A model generated the notes under the pieces. It was given only the letters and a program-made list of their open reading frames with translations, was not told the origin of the DNA and ran no database searches. 64,000 bases of DNA from Brevibacillus porteri. GTDB lineage: Bacteria > Bacillota > Bacilli > Brevibacillales > Brevibacillaceae. Shown in pieces: positions 42,572 to 50,604 of the stretch (position 1 is the first letter of the stretch; every line of letters begins with the position of its first letter). The stretch covers positions 62,001 through 126,000 of the forward strand of contig NZ_PXZO01000038.1 of the NCBI RefSeq assembly GCF_003013475.1. Direction: 5' to 3'. Both the position numbers and the translations under genes were made by a program.

Positions 42572-45484
42572 ATGAACATAAAAACGAAAACCATTAGTCT
42601 GGTTACGGCTGTCGTACTCGGGACAAGTGCGTGGACTTCTTCTGTCCATGCTGCTACGTTTTCCCAGATTCAGCCGTATCTAACAGACTACAAGATTGGT
42701 TTTACGGACGGTAACAAGCTGGTCACACAGGCCATTTATGATGATTTTGAGCTATTTTCCAAAGACATGATCGTAACAAAGGGCGGTAAAAAAGGAATTC
42801 TCGATGCGCGAACCGGGAAAGAAATAACCCCTGCGATTTGGGATAACATTGACATCCCCGATTCCAAAAATATCGCGATTGTTCAAAAAGGCGGCTGGTT
42901 CCAATATATCGACTTGAAGACGCATAAGCTGTCGACCATGAAGTTTGCCGGAGCCCATCCGTATTATTTGGCCCCAGAGCAAGGGACGGCGATTATGCTG
43001 CTGGGAAAATCATCGATGCTGATTCATACAGATGGAAAGGTCCTGATTCCGCCATTTGCGGGCAAGCTGTCGATGGTTGAACTCGTTGCTCCTGATCAGA
43101 CGGAAAATAAAGAGGCGGAGAAAAAGAGGTATTTCGTCGCGACTACTCCAAAAGAGCTCATCATGTACGATCCTGCTTCCGGCAAAAAACTGTTCGCGCT
43201 GGCAAAAGCAGAACTGATTCCGAACGAAGGCGGTTCTGACACTGCGTATCTCAAGGTGCGATCCGGTGGAAAAGAAGGCTTGATCGATCGTAATGGCAAG
43301 TACGTACTCGAGCCGAAATACAATGCGATCTATATTTGGAACAATGGATACTTTCAGGTGATCGGACCCAAGGGACAAGGGCTGTGGAAAGACGGACGGA
43401 TACTGGCAGAGCCCATTTACAAAGAAGTCGGGTTCGAGCATAACAATCCGGATATGTATTGCACGGTTTCTGGAGATGTCATCACGTATCACTCCAGGTC
43501 CAAAGGTACGTCGCATCCATTGAAAAAAGGTGCCCAGTTTTTGCATGGCAGCTATGTGCTGGGACAGGACCCGAAAACAAATCTGTACGGTGTCCTCCAA
43601 GTCGGGGGAGAGACGGTCATCCCCTTTGCTTATCCACGGGTAGAAGGTCCGCCAGCTGCACGCTTGCTCGTCCGTAGCGACGGCAAAAAAGCGATCCTCC
43701 CAGCCTGGGGAAAAGAAGTCAAGGAGCCTGATTTCTGGTTCGACTCGTATGTGACATTGGGCAGCTACAGCATGCTGAGCATCAAAGACGGAAACAAAAT
43801 CGGGCTTTATTCTGAAGATGAAGGCTTGGTCCTGTCTCCGGTTGAGAATCGAATCATTCGCCACGAGGAAGTAACGGGCGAGGTTCTGGTGACGGAGCCG
43901 GGTGGAAAGGTGCTGCGATACAGCATCGGAGGGAAACAAATAGAAGCTGTCAATCCAAATCCGTTGTCCGATGATTTGATGACAGCGTATCAGCCGGGAA
44001 AAGGCGTTATGATCGTGGACCGCAAGACGAACCAACCAATCAGCAAGCTCTACCAATCTGTCTACATGGATTCCGATACCAATCTTATCGTTGCGATGGA
44101 TCACGATTGGGCGGATCTTTATACCCCTGAGGGCAAGCTGTTGACGACGGAGATCAAAGTCGCCGTGTGGAAGTCAGGCAACGACGGACCGCCTCTCACT
44201 TTGATTAAAGTTGCTGACTCCGTATACACCATGGGTGTGAGAGCGGGGAATATCGAAATGGCGATGATCAAGGCCGATGGCGGGCAGCTTCAGGTCGTGA
44301 GCGATTTTGTGTATCGGGATGCAGACGAAGCGATCGTACAAAATCAAAAGATTGCAGTGACAGCACGTTTGGACGGTACACTGGATGTATGGGTGCAAGA
44401 AGGGAACCAGCTCACAAACAAGCTCACTAGCGTGAAAGGTTTTCACAGGGAATCTGATTTTGATCGGGTATTGATTCAATCAAGTACAGGATGGGATGTA
44501 TATTCACCGCAGTTGCTCCGCCTAAGCACGGGCGATTATCAGTCCATGAAGTATTTGCCCTTACCGGATCGTAAGACGGGTGTCATTGCCTACCAGGACA
44601 AGAAGACGGGATTGTATGGCCTCATGTCACTGGAAGGCAAGGTGCTGACAGCGGCCAAATATGAGGCGATTTTGCCAACGAACAAAGTATTCTCACAAAT
44701 GTGGAGTAAGGCAGACGATCAGACGCCTTATGTATTCACAACGAAAGACCAGTTCGGTTATCTCAGTCAAGGTGGGCAAGAGTTGTTTGCGACAAGATTC
44801 CTGACGAAAAAACCAGTGGTCTCCTATAGTCCGATTACGTTCCAAGCGTTTTCGGCCTACTCGGATGTGATGCGACATCGCCCGCTTGAGCTGATCGATT
44901 TCGGCAAACCGTATAGCTGGCCAGCTGGTGGCAACAGCGAGAGCAAATTTTTTGCCAATCTGGCGCTTTATTTGAATCTGCCGAAGGATGCTGGCAAGCA
45001 AGCGGTACTTTCAGATCTGGTGTCCAAGGGTATCATCAAAGCCGATGAGAATCGTTCTGTCATGAGCGACGAAGATATGTTCCGAGTGGCTTATTTCATG
45101 GCGACAGGCAAAACGAGTCAAGCGATGAAGACGCCACAGGTGATGGAGTGGGCACAGAAGCGGGGAATTGTGCCGGTGCGAGAGGGAATGAGCTACTACA
45201 TGACAATGGATTTGTACACGGAGTATCAGCACATCCTGATGACCGAGCTCATGCGTTCCCTGAAAGGAAAAAAAGTGCTCAAGCCAAAGACGTTAACGAC
45301 GGCTTCACTCAGTGACGCACAACAACAAATGCTAACAACAGCTCTGATCGTAAACGGCAAGCCAGCCAATCAATTATCAGTGCCGCTCCCGCAAGCTGAG
45401 TGGCAAAAAGCCATTCAAGGCTTGGTCAACCAGTACAACAAGCAAGCGGCTCAATTGCTTGCGGCCTACGAAGCGAAGCTGTGA
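42572..45484 (+). CDS. Large secreted WG-repeat protein
   Basis: A 970-residue protein with a signal peptide (IKTKTISLVTAVVLGTSAWTS, cleavage near SVHA). Many WG/beta-strand repeat units follow, e.g. GLIDRNGKYVLEPKYNAIY and GLMSLEGKVLTAAKYEAIL, the PF14903 pattern 'G-ID-GK-v--p-Yd-i'. The last ~200 residues are helical (SDLVSKGIIKADENRSVMS), somewhat like a degenerate S-layer-homology region. It is probably wall-associated or extracellular; function is unknown. AAGGGGG lies 10 nt before the ATG at 42572. A terminator follows. Confidence 0.85.
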   Translation: MNIKTKTISLVTAVVLGTSAWTSSVHAATFSQIQPYLTDYKIGFTDGNKLVTQAIYDDFELFSKDMIVTKGGKKGILDARTGKEITPAIWDNIDIPDSKNIAIVQKGGWFQYIDLKTHKLSTMKFAGAHPYYLAPEQGTAIMLLGKSSMLIHTDGKVLIPPFAGKLSMVELVAPDQTENKEAEKKRYFVATTPKELIMYDPASGKKLFALAKAELIPNEGGSDTAYLKVRSGGKEGLIDRNGKYVLEPKYNAIYIWNNGYFQVIGPKGQGLWKDGRILAEPIYKEVGFEHNNPDMYCTVSGDVITYHSRSKGTSHPLKKGAQFLHGSYVLGQDPKTNLYGVLQVGGETVIPFAYPRVEGPPAARLLVRSDGKKAILPAWGKEVKEPDFWFDSYVTLGSYSMLSIKDGNKIGLYSEDEGLVLSPVENRIIRHEEVTGEVLVTEPGGKVLRYSIGGKQIEAVNPNPLSDDLMTAYQPGKGVMIVDRKTNQPISKLYQSVYMDSDTNLIVAMDHDWADLYTPEGKLLTTEIKVAVWKSGNDGPPLTLIKVADSVYTMGVRAGNIEMAMIKADGGQLQVVSDFVYRDADEAIVQNQKIAVTARLDGTLDVWVQEGNQLTNKLTSVKGFHRESDFDRVLIQSSTGWDVYSPQLLRLSTGDYQSMKYLPLPDRKTGVIAYQDKKTGLYGLMSLEGKVLTAAKYEAILPTNKVFSQMWSKADDQTPYVFTTKDQFGYLSQGGQELFATRFLTKKPVVSYSPITFQAFSAYSDVMRHRPLELIDFGKPYSWPAGGNSESKFFANLALYLNLPKDAGKQAVLSDLVSKGIIKADENRSVMSDEDMFRVAYFMATGKTSQAMKTPQVMEWAQKRGIVPVREGMSYYMTMDLYTEYQHILMTELMRSLKGKKVLKPKTLTTASLSDAQQQMLTTALIVNGKPANQLSVPLPQAEWQKAIQGLVNQYNKQAAQLLAAYEAKL

Positions 45485-45498
45485 GTAGATAAACGTAC

Positions 45499-45530
45499 AG
45501 GCGCGGATGTTCATCCTGCGCCTTTTTTGT
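45499..45530 (+). terminator. Terminator after WG-repeat gene
   Basis: AGGCGCGG (45499-45506) pairs with CCTGCGCCT (45515-45523, one bulge), followed by TTTTTT. Confidence 0.85.
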
Positions 45531-45534
45531 GCTA

Positions 45535-45717
45535 TTAAAAAAACGGCCAATATTTTACAATTAGCACGTAGAAGGCAGCATGAACGCAAGCCGTGACAGC
45601 CAAGGAGACAATGAACGAGACAAACGAAATCTGATCGAGCTTGTAAGCGACCAAGAAAAATATCGTAAAGGCAATAAAGGCGATAAACGTACCTTCTTCT
45701 AGATAAGCAACAGTCAT
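45535..45717 (-). CDS. Small membrane protein (60 residues)
   Basis: A 60-residue protein that is almost entirely two transmembrane helices (FIAFIAFTIFFLVAYKL and FIVSLAVTACVHAAFYVLIV). GAGGTGG lies 9 nt before its ATG, a good SD. It is divergent from the GNAT gene, with 42 bp between the two start codons. No family is recognised. The WG-gene terminator lies at its 3' end. Confidence 0.6.
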   Translation of the reverse strand: MTVAYLEEGTFIAFIAFTIFFLVAYKLDQISFVSFIVSLAVTACVHAAFYVLIVKYWPFF

Positions 45718-45759
45718 ATGAAAATTCCACCTCTATTCAAGAAAGGATACCTTCCCCTG

Positions 45760-46263
45760 ATGATTTCTATTGAAAAATTAAGTATACAAGATGCAGCCAG
45801 CTTGTTTCAATTTGAAGTGTACAATCGCGCTTTTTTTGAAAAATCGGTTCCCAGTCGGGGAGACGCTTACTACCAATATGACCATTTTTTACGTGGTCTG
45901 CAAGCCTTGCTCGACGAGCAGGCGCAAGGAATCTCGTTTTTTGGCCTCATAAAAAACAGCCAGGGTGACATCTTGGGCAGAATGAATTTGGTAGACATCG
46001 AGAAAGACGAAGGAATCGGACATCTCGGTTATCGAGTCGGGGAGGATACTGCTGGTAAAGGAGTGGCTTCGCAAGCACTGAAGATCTTTTTAACGGAGCA
46101 CGTTCCCCAATTGGCTGTCAAAACCATCTGTGCTAAAACTACAACGGATAACATCTCCTCGCAAAAAGTGTTGTTGAAAAATGGATTCGCGCCCTATGAC
46201 ATAGGGCTGGAAACACCAGATGACTTTCTCCACTTTCGCTTTTGCGTCCAAAGAGTAAGATAG
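45760..46263 (+). CDS. RimJ/RimL-type GNAT acetyltransferase
   Basis: A 167-residue ribosomal-protein-acetyltransferase-like GNAT. It shows EVYNRAFFEKSVPSRG, a GRMNLVDIEKDEGIGHLGYRVG strand pair, motif A DTAGKGVASQAL, and SSQKVLLKNGFAPY. The ATG at 45760 is preferred, because an upstream ATG at 45718 directly abuts the divergent gene's start codon, leaving no room for signals. The SD AAAGGA is rather far upstream (12-13 nt). A bidirectional terminator follows. Confidence 0.8.
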   Translation: MISIEKLSIQDAASLFQFEVYNRAFFEKSVPSRGDAYYQYDHFLRGLQALLDEQAQGISFFGLIKNSQGDILGRMNLVDIEKDEGIGHLGYRVGEDTAGKGVASQALKIFLTEHVPQLAVKTICAKTTTDNISSQKVLLKNGFAPYDIGLETPDDFLHFRFCVQRVR

Positions 46264-46270
46264 AAACAGC

Positions 46271-46309
46271 AAAAAGTCCCCAGCCTGCAAAAAGGTAAGG
46301 GGACTTTTT
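46271..46309. terminator. Bidirectional terminator
   Basis: Perfect 11 bp arms AAAAAGTCCCC (46271-46281) and GGGGACTTTTT (46299-46309) lie between the convergent GNAT and thioesterase genes. Confidence 0.9.
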
Positions 46310-46328
46310 GGCGTTATAGGGTGTCCAA

Positions 46329-46847
46329 TCACGGTTCCCACGGACGTCTCGTTCCGAGCATATCCGCGAGATGCTTATTGTCCTTGCGACGAACTTTCCG
46401 TTTCTCCGCTCGCTTTTCAGCACCATCATGCAAGAATTTTTCCTCTTCTGTTTCTGGAACGACCTTGGGCACGGGGGTAGGCCGTCCATCCTCGCCAATG
46501 GCAACAAACGTGAGAAACGATGTAGCACAGACTGTCCGAACGCCTGTTAGCAAATCCTCTGCGACAATTTTGACAAAGACCTCCATCGACGTGTTATGCG
46601 TCCATGTGACGAAGGCTTCGAGCGCAACCTCATTGTCGACCCGGATTGGCTGCAAAAAGTCGACGGAATCAGTAGAAGCGGTAACGACTGGTCCACGGGC
46701 ATGCTTCATGGCAGAAATCGCAGCAACATCGTCGATATGCGCCATCAGCCTGCCCCCGAACAGCGTATTGTGATTGTTCGTATCCGGGGGTAACACATGG
46801 CTTGCTTTGAATGTGCGCGACTCCCGAACAAAACGTTGAATCGTCAT
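46329..46847 (-). CDS. Acyl-CoA thioesterase (hotdog fold, YkhA type)
   Basis: A 172-residue hotdog protein. The signature is LPPDTNNHNTLFGGRLMAHID (catalytic Asn/His and G-G; broken after MAHID), followed by DDVAAISAMKHARGPVVTAS and FLTFVAIGEDGRPTPVPKVVP. It hydrolyses acyl-CoA to free acid and CoA in the cytosol. The C-terminal KRAEKRKVRRKDN tail is strongly basic. GGGAG lies 8 nt before the ATG at 46847. Confidence 0.9.
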   Translation of the reverse strand: MTIQRFVRESRTFKASHVLPPDTNNHNTLFGGRLMAHIDDVAAISAMKHARGPVVTASTDSVDFLQPIRVDNEVALEAFVTWTHNTSMEVFVKIVAEDLLTGVRTVCATSFLTFVAIGEDGRPTPVPKVVPETEEEKFLHDGAEKRAEKRKVRRKDNKHLADMLGTRRPWEP

Positions 46848-47013
46848 AAAGGTAGCTCCCTTCTTTCTTGCAATCGGATTATGAATGATGACAATCTTCT
46901 CTCCTTTTCATTGTTCCACAAAAAATGGATCTATTCCTCTTCGTCGGAGTAAGGCGGCGAATTTTATCAAAGGCTATGGACGGGATAAGGTATGCGAGAG
47001 GAGGTTTTTCGGT

Positions 47014-47223
47014 TTGGGGGATTATGTGCAGTATTTCAATAATCTTATCGCCTCGATTAATGATATTCCGAACAAGCTGATGAGCGTTTTATCTGTTATT
47101 CAGGCACCCATTCAGCATTTGACGAACACATTGATTGTCACAAACATCCTGTTGGGTCTACTTGTACTGACCTCTATTGCGAATGTGTATATGCTTTGGC
47201 GAAATGGGAGAAAGAGACACTAA
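47014..47223 (+). CDS. Small single-span membrane protein
   Basis: A 69-residue product starting at the TTG at 47014, 9 nt after GAGAGGAGG (46996-47004). The upstream part of the frame has no SD. It has an amphipathic N-terminal half (VQYFNNLIASINDIPNKLM) and one transmembrane helix (LIVTNILLGLLVLTSIANVYML) with a basic tail (RNGRKRH). It is not recognised. The topology resembles small stress or peptide-partner membrane proteins, but that is only a resemblance. Confidence 0.55.
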   Translation: MGDYVQYFNNLIASINDIPNKLMSVLSVIQAPIQHLTNTLIVTNILLGLLVLTSIANVYMLWRNGRKRH

Positions 47224-47358
47224 TGCTGTTGCCACGAACGTCATTTGCCACTATACTTGTGGAGTAGTTCATGGATAATAATGTAACGGTTGTTTGCTAC
47301 GACCGTCTCTATATCGAAATGGTATGCACGAAAAAACAGCGGAAAGGAGGGTATCCAC

Positions 47359-47466
47359 ATGAAAAAAAGATCATTACTGTCTTTGCCAAAAGGAATTGGA
47401 TACTCCACCGCTGTTTTCTTTGATCTGGCTAAATCACGGGAGAAGTATGTCCAAAAACGGATATAG
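47359..47466 (+). CDS. 35-residue ORF, possible leader peptide
   Basis: A short ORF with a near-perfect SD (GGAAAGGAGGG) 7 nt before its ATG. The product begins MKKRSLLSLPKGIG and ends KSREKYVQKRI; it is basic, without a membrane segment. It is followed after 45 nt by two tandem terminator hairpins and then the SD of the GNAT-RidA gene. This order (small ORF, terminators, enzyme gene) resembles an attenuation leader, though no run of one regulatory codon is present. It may instead be an independent small protein. Confidence 0.5.
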   Translation: MKKRSLLSLPKGIGYSTAVFFDLAKSREKYVQKRI

Positions 47467-47510
47467 CGACCATCCTTTGATGTAGTGGGGATTCATCAGG
47501 ATACAGTGGA

Positions 47511-47546
47511 AAAACGCCACAGGTCGCTTCCTGTGGTTTTCTTTTT
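47511..47546 (+). terminator. Tandem terminator 1 upstream of GNAT-RidA gene
   Basis: The stem CCACAGG (47517-47523) / CCTGTGG (47530-47536), with flanking AAAA/TTTT pairing, is followed by TTTTCTTTTT. Confidence 0.8.
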
Positions 47547-47550
47547 AGGG

Positions 47551-47581
47551 CACCGCAGGATTTCCTGTGGTGTTTTTTTTA
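47551..47581 (+). terminator. Tandem terminator 2 abutting the GNAT-RidA ribosome binding site
   Basis: The 10 bp stem CACCGCAGGA (47551-47560) / TCCTGTGGTG (47563-47572) is followed by eight T. The SD GGGAG of the next gene starts 10-12 nt after the T-run, so any transcript of that gene must read through or start inside the hairpin region. Confidence 0.85.
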
Positions 47582-47605
47582 TTTCGAAAAAGGGAGATGG
47601 ATGGT

Positions 47606-48550
47606 ATGCAAGGAAACGGAGAGAACATTTACGTAAGACTGGTACAGGAATCGGATGCACAGAGCCTCTGGGCGCTTGAAGGGAGAAACAGAGACTTCTT
47701 TCAAAACTTCACAGGGACGAGAGAAGAGGCGTTTTACACGCTGGAAGGACAAATCGACAGGATCAAGAGCTCGATGGCTTTAAAAGAAGAAGATAGAGGG
47801 TACGTCTTTGTCATTGCAGAAAAAGGACAGGATGAAATCATTGGGGAAGTCATCCTTTCAGAGGTTGTAAGAGAGAATCTGCAAAGCTGCTGGATCGGCT
47901 ACTTCCTAGATAAAGAGCATAATGGAAAAGGCTACATGACCGAAGCGGTAAAACTCGTCGTTGACTATGCCTTCGAGACGCTAGGTCTTCACCGCTTGGA
48001 AGCAGGAGTGATGCCGCATAATATAGGCTCGATCAAGGTGCTGCTAAAAGCTGGTTTTCACAAGGAAGGGATTGCCAAGAAAAACGTGAAAATCAATGGT
48101 CGGTGGGAAGATCATCAAACACTGGCGATCGTCAAAGAAGAACAAACCGACCAGGCGAAGCCCAAGGTTCACCGCAAAAATCCTAGTACAGTTGCTCCGC
48201 CTATGGGACCCTATACACATCTGACGGTCGTTCCAAAAGGAGCCGATTTGCTCGTGCTTTCTGGGCAAGTAGGAATGGACCTTCATGGAGAATTGCCGAC
48301 AGATATGAAAGAACAAGTAGAAAACACGCTACAGAACATCCTGCGCAATTTTGAAAGTGAGTCAGTAACTGCGGACCATATCATCAAAATCAATATATGG
48401 GCAACCGAGCAAATGGATTGGAAGCATTTTAATCAGGTGTGGGAGAAGTTTCACGGGGGGACACCACCAGCGATGACGATGTCTTACGTCCCAGCATTGG
48501 CAGTCCCTTCGCTCAAAGTGGAGATAGAAGCTTGGGCAGCGAAATGGTAG
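47606..48550 (+). CDS. GNAT (RimJ-like) fused to RidA/YjgF-family domain
   Basis: A 314-residue fusion. Residues ~1-178 are a RimJ/RimL-type GNAT with EVVRENLQSCWIGYFLDKEH, motif A NGKGYMTEAVKLV, NIGSIKVLLKAGF and a KINGRWEDH ending. After a basic linker (KPKVHRKNPST), residues ~190-314 are a RidA domain: STVAPPMGPYTHLTVV, LVLSGQVGMD, NTLQNILRNFES and SLKVEIEAWAA. The arginine needed for imine deaminase activity in RidA (PARS in E. coli) is replaced (PAMTMSY), so this domain probably binds a ligand rather than deaminating imines. The ATG at 47606 follows GGGAG. Confidence 0.88.
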   Translation: MQGNGENIYVRLVQESDAQSLWALEGRNRDFFQNFTGTREEAFYTLEGQIDRIKSSMALKEEDRGYVFVIAEKGQDEIIGEVILSEVVRENLQSCWIGYFLDKEHNGKGYMTEAVKLVVDYAFETLGLHRLEAGVMPHNIGSIKVLLKAGFHKEGIAKKNVKINGRWEDHQTLAIVKEEQTDQAKPKVHRKNPSTVAPPMGPYTHLTVVPKGADLLVLSGQVGMDLHGELPTDMKEQVENTLQNILRNFESESVTADHIIKINIWATEQMDWKHFNQVWEKFHGGTPPAMTMSYVPALAVPSLKVEIEAWAAKW

Positions 48551-48573
48551 GAAGGAAATAGAGGAGAAAGAAA

Positions 48574-48606
48574 AAGGGTGAAGCTTGTCGCTTCATCCTT
48601 TTTTCT
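48574..48606 (+). terminator. Terminator after GNAT-RidA gene
   Basis: The 11 bp stem AAGGGTGAAGC (48574-48584) / GCTTCATCCTT (48590-48600) is followed by TTTTCTG. Confidence 0.85.
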
Positions 48607-48783
48607 GTAACTTTTTTCTAGCAAAAACGTCACTATTTTCAGGAGATAGAATGATCGTGAAGTTATTGCTGTTTTGACAGCAAAAGATGTCAATACATGA
48701 AGGAATATGCGGACGAATCGAGAAGTTCTTTCTATTAGCTAGACTTTCCAAAAATACGAAAAAAACAGAGGGGAACGAGGAAC

Positions 48784-50541
48784 TTGCTTTTACGAGTAAA
48801 TGTCAGCTTGCTAGCTGTTTTCTTCCTGATTTTGCTGATGCCTCTGTCCATTGCGCGAGCGGCCACCCATGTAGACGTGGCGGTCGATCAGTTAAATATT
48901 CGAAGCGAGCCAGGTACGACTACCCAGATCGTCGCAACACTCAAAAAAGCCACGCGGTTGCCAATCACCAAACAGCAAAAAGATTGGACTCAGGTAAAGC
49001 TGCCGAACGGCAATACCGGATGGGTCAATAATAAGTATGTGAAGATGATAGAAGTTCCACAGATCAAATATGTCAAAAGCAATGTGGACATGCTGAATGT
49101 TCGGGCAGAACCAAATGCCACTGCACAAATTTTGCAGATCATCGACAAAAACGGTGTGTTTTTGCAAATGAGAAAGCAAGGGGAATGGGCACAAATTAAG
49201 CTGTCTGATCAAAAGAACGGCTGGGTGAAAGTCAGTTACTTGACGGAGACAACGGCACCAGCACCAAAACCAGCCCCGGTACCAGCGCCTACTCCGGTAC
49301 CAGTGCCAACACCAATCCCAGACCCGACAACATTTCCAGCACCGCCCCCTCCTGTACTCCCATCCAATACGGGAAGTGAATTCGGACAAGGGACAATCGT
49401 ATTAACGGAAGGCTATGAAGTTTATGCACAGCCAGATATTCTAGGTACCGTCATTGGTCAAATTCATGGCGGGATGACAATCAATCATTACGGATATGCA
49501 AATGGTTGGTACACCATTAACTTTAACGGGACCTATGCCTATATCTTCAAACCAATGGAACAGACTGGGGCAGTACAGCCACTGCCGAATCCAACACCGG
49601 GGGCACCAGCGACTTTGCCAGCAACAACGCCTCCCGCTGTACAAGAACTACAGATTCGCGTCAAAAATCCGGATTCTAACATCCGCAACGGCCCCTCAAC
49701 CGATCATGCAATCATTGGAACCGTTCAACCTGGACAAGTATTCCCGGTTGTGCAAACAGTAGGAGACTGGTACATCATCAGGCTGGCAGACAATTCGACC
49801 GCCTATATCGCGGGGTGGATCGTAGAGAAGATTCAACCAGCCGGTACTCTGCCACCGACAGGAGCAACGTACGAGTACAACAATGGGATGATTGGAAACG
49901 AGAAAGTGTATATCTATCACACCCATAACCGTGAGTCTTGGCGAAATGTTGCACGGAACCAACAAGGGAGCTCGGTAGATGATCCTGAGATCAACATCAC
50001 GCTTGTTGGGAAAAGGCTGGGCGAGCTGTTGCAAGCAAGAGGCATTTCGGCAATGGCGAGCCAGGACGATTTCGCTCAGAGATTGAGGGAACAAAATAAA
50101 AGCTACTCGATGTCTTATTCCGAGTCGTACAAGGCGGTAGCGGCAGCGGCTGCAACCAGTCCGCACTTGCAGTACATTTTCGATATTCATCGGGATAGTG
50201 ATGAGCCACGCAGCAAGGTAGCGATCACGATTAATGGCAAAACCTATTCCCGGATGCTGTTTGTAATTGGAACAGCGAATCCGAACCATCTGGCGAACAA
50301 AAAGCTGGCGGAAGAGCTGAACGCCCGTCTGGAAGCTTCTTATCCCGGTTTGTCGCGAGGGATTATCCTGAAAGGTTCAAATCAAGGGAACGGGGTGTAC
50401 AATCAGTCGATTTCAGAGGGAGCCCTGCTTTTGGAATTCGGTGGTACGAACAACACCTTGGAAGAAGGCTATAATACAGCAGAAGCCTTTGCTGAAGTCT
50501 TCGGGAATTACCTGATCGAATCTCAAATCGCATTTAACTAA
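48784..50541 (+). CDS. Secreted cell-wall enzyme: four SH3b domains plus SpoIIP-type amidase/endopeptidase
   Basis: A 585-residue protein with a signal peptide (residues 1-26, SLLAVFFLILLMPLSIARA). SH3b domains lie at ~30-85 and ~95-152, a Pro-rich linker at ~158-200, and further SH3b-like domains at ~205-262 and ~288-346. The SpoIIP catalytic domain spans ~365-585: VYIYHTHNRESW (metal His), FDIHRDS, LSRGIILKG and ALLLEFGGTNNTLEE (catalytic Glu). SpoIIP cleaves amide and cross-link bonds of peptidoglycan during engulfment. The SH3b repeats replace SpoIIP's membrane anchor and should bind wall. The start is a TTG after GAGGGGAACGAGG. Confidence 0.88.
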   Translation: MLLRVNVSLLAVFFLILLMPLSIARAATHVDVAVDQLNIRSEPGTTTQIVATLKKATRLPITKQQKDWTQVKLPNGNTGWVNNKYVKMIEVPQIKYVKSNVDMLNVRAEPNATAQILQIIDKNGVFLQMRKQGEWAQIKLSDQKNGWVKVSYLTETTAPAPKPAPVPAPTPVPVPTPIPDPTTFPAPPPPVLPSNTGSEFGQGTIVLTEGYEVYAQPDILGTVIGQIHGGMTINHYGYANGWYTINFNGTYAYIFKPMEQTGAVQPLPNPTPGAPATLPATTPPAVQELQIRVKNPDSNIRNGPSTDHAIIGTVQPGQVFPVVQTVGDWYIIRLADNSTAYIAGWIVEKIQPAGTLPPTGATYEYNNGMIGNEKVYIYHTHNRESWRNVARNQQGSSVDDPEINITLVGKRLGELLQARGISAMASQDDFAQRLREQNKSYSMSYSESYKAVAAAAATSPHLQYIFDIHRDSDEPRSKVAITINGKTYSRMLFVIGTANPNHLANKKLAEELNARLEASYPGLSRGIILKGSNQGNGVYNQSISEGALLLEFGGTNNTLEEGYNTAEAFAEVFGNYLIESQIAFN

Positions 50542-50547
50542 AAGTAG

Positions 50548-50588
50548 CACGATTCTTTTCGCCAGGAGCGAGAGAATCGTGTTTTTTT
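50548..50588 (+). terminator. Terminator abutting SD of pentapeptide gene
   Basis: The stem CACGATTCT (50548-50556) / AGAATCGTG (50573-50581), with further inner pairing, is followed by seven T. The SD AGGAGG of the next gene begins at 50591, two bases after the T-run. Confidence 0.85.
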
Positions 50589-50604
50589 CCAGGAGGATAA
50601 TTAT

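Noticed and set aside
45718-45759. Upstream ATG at 45718 as start of the GNAT gene
   Set aside because: It directly abuts the start codon of the divergent 60-residue gene and would leave no SD; the ATG at 45760 is more plausible.
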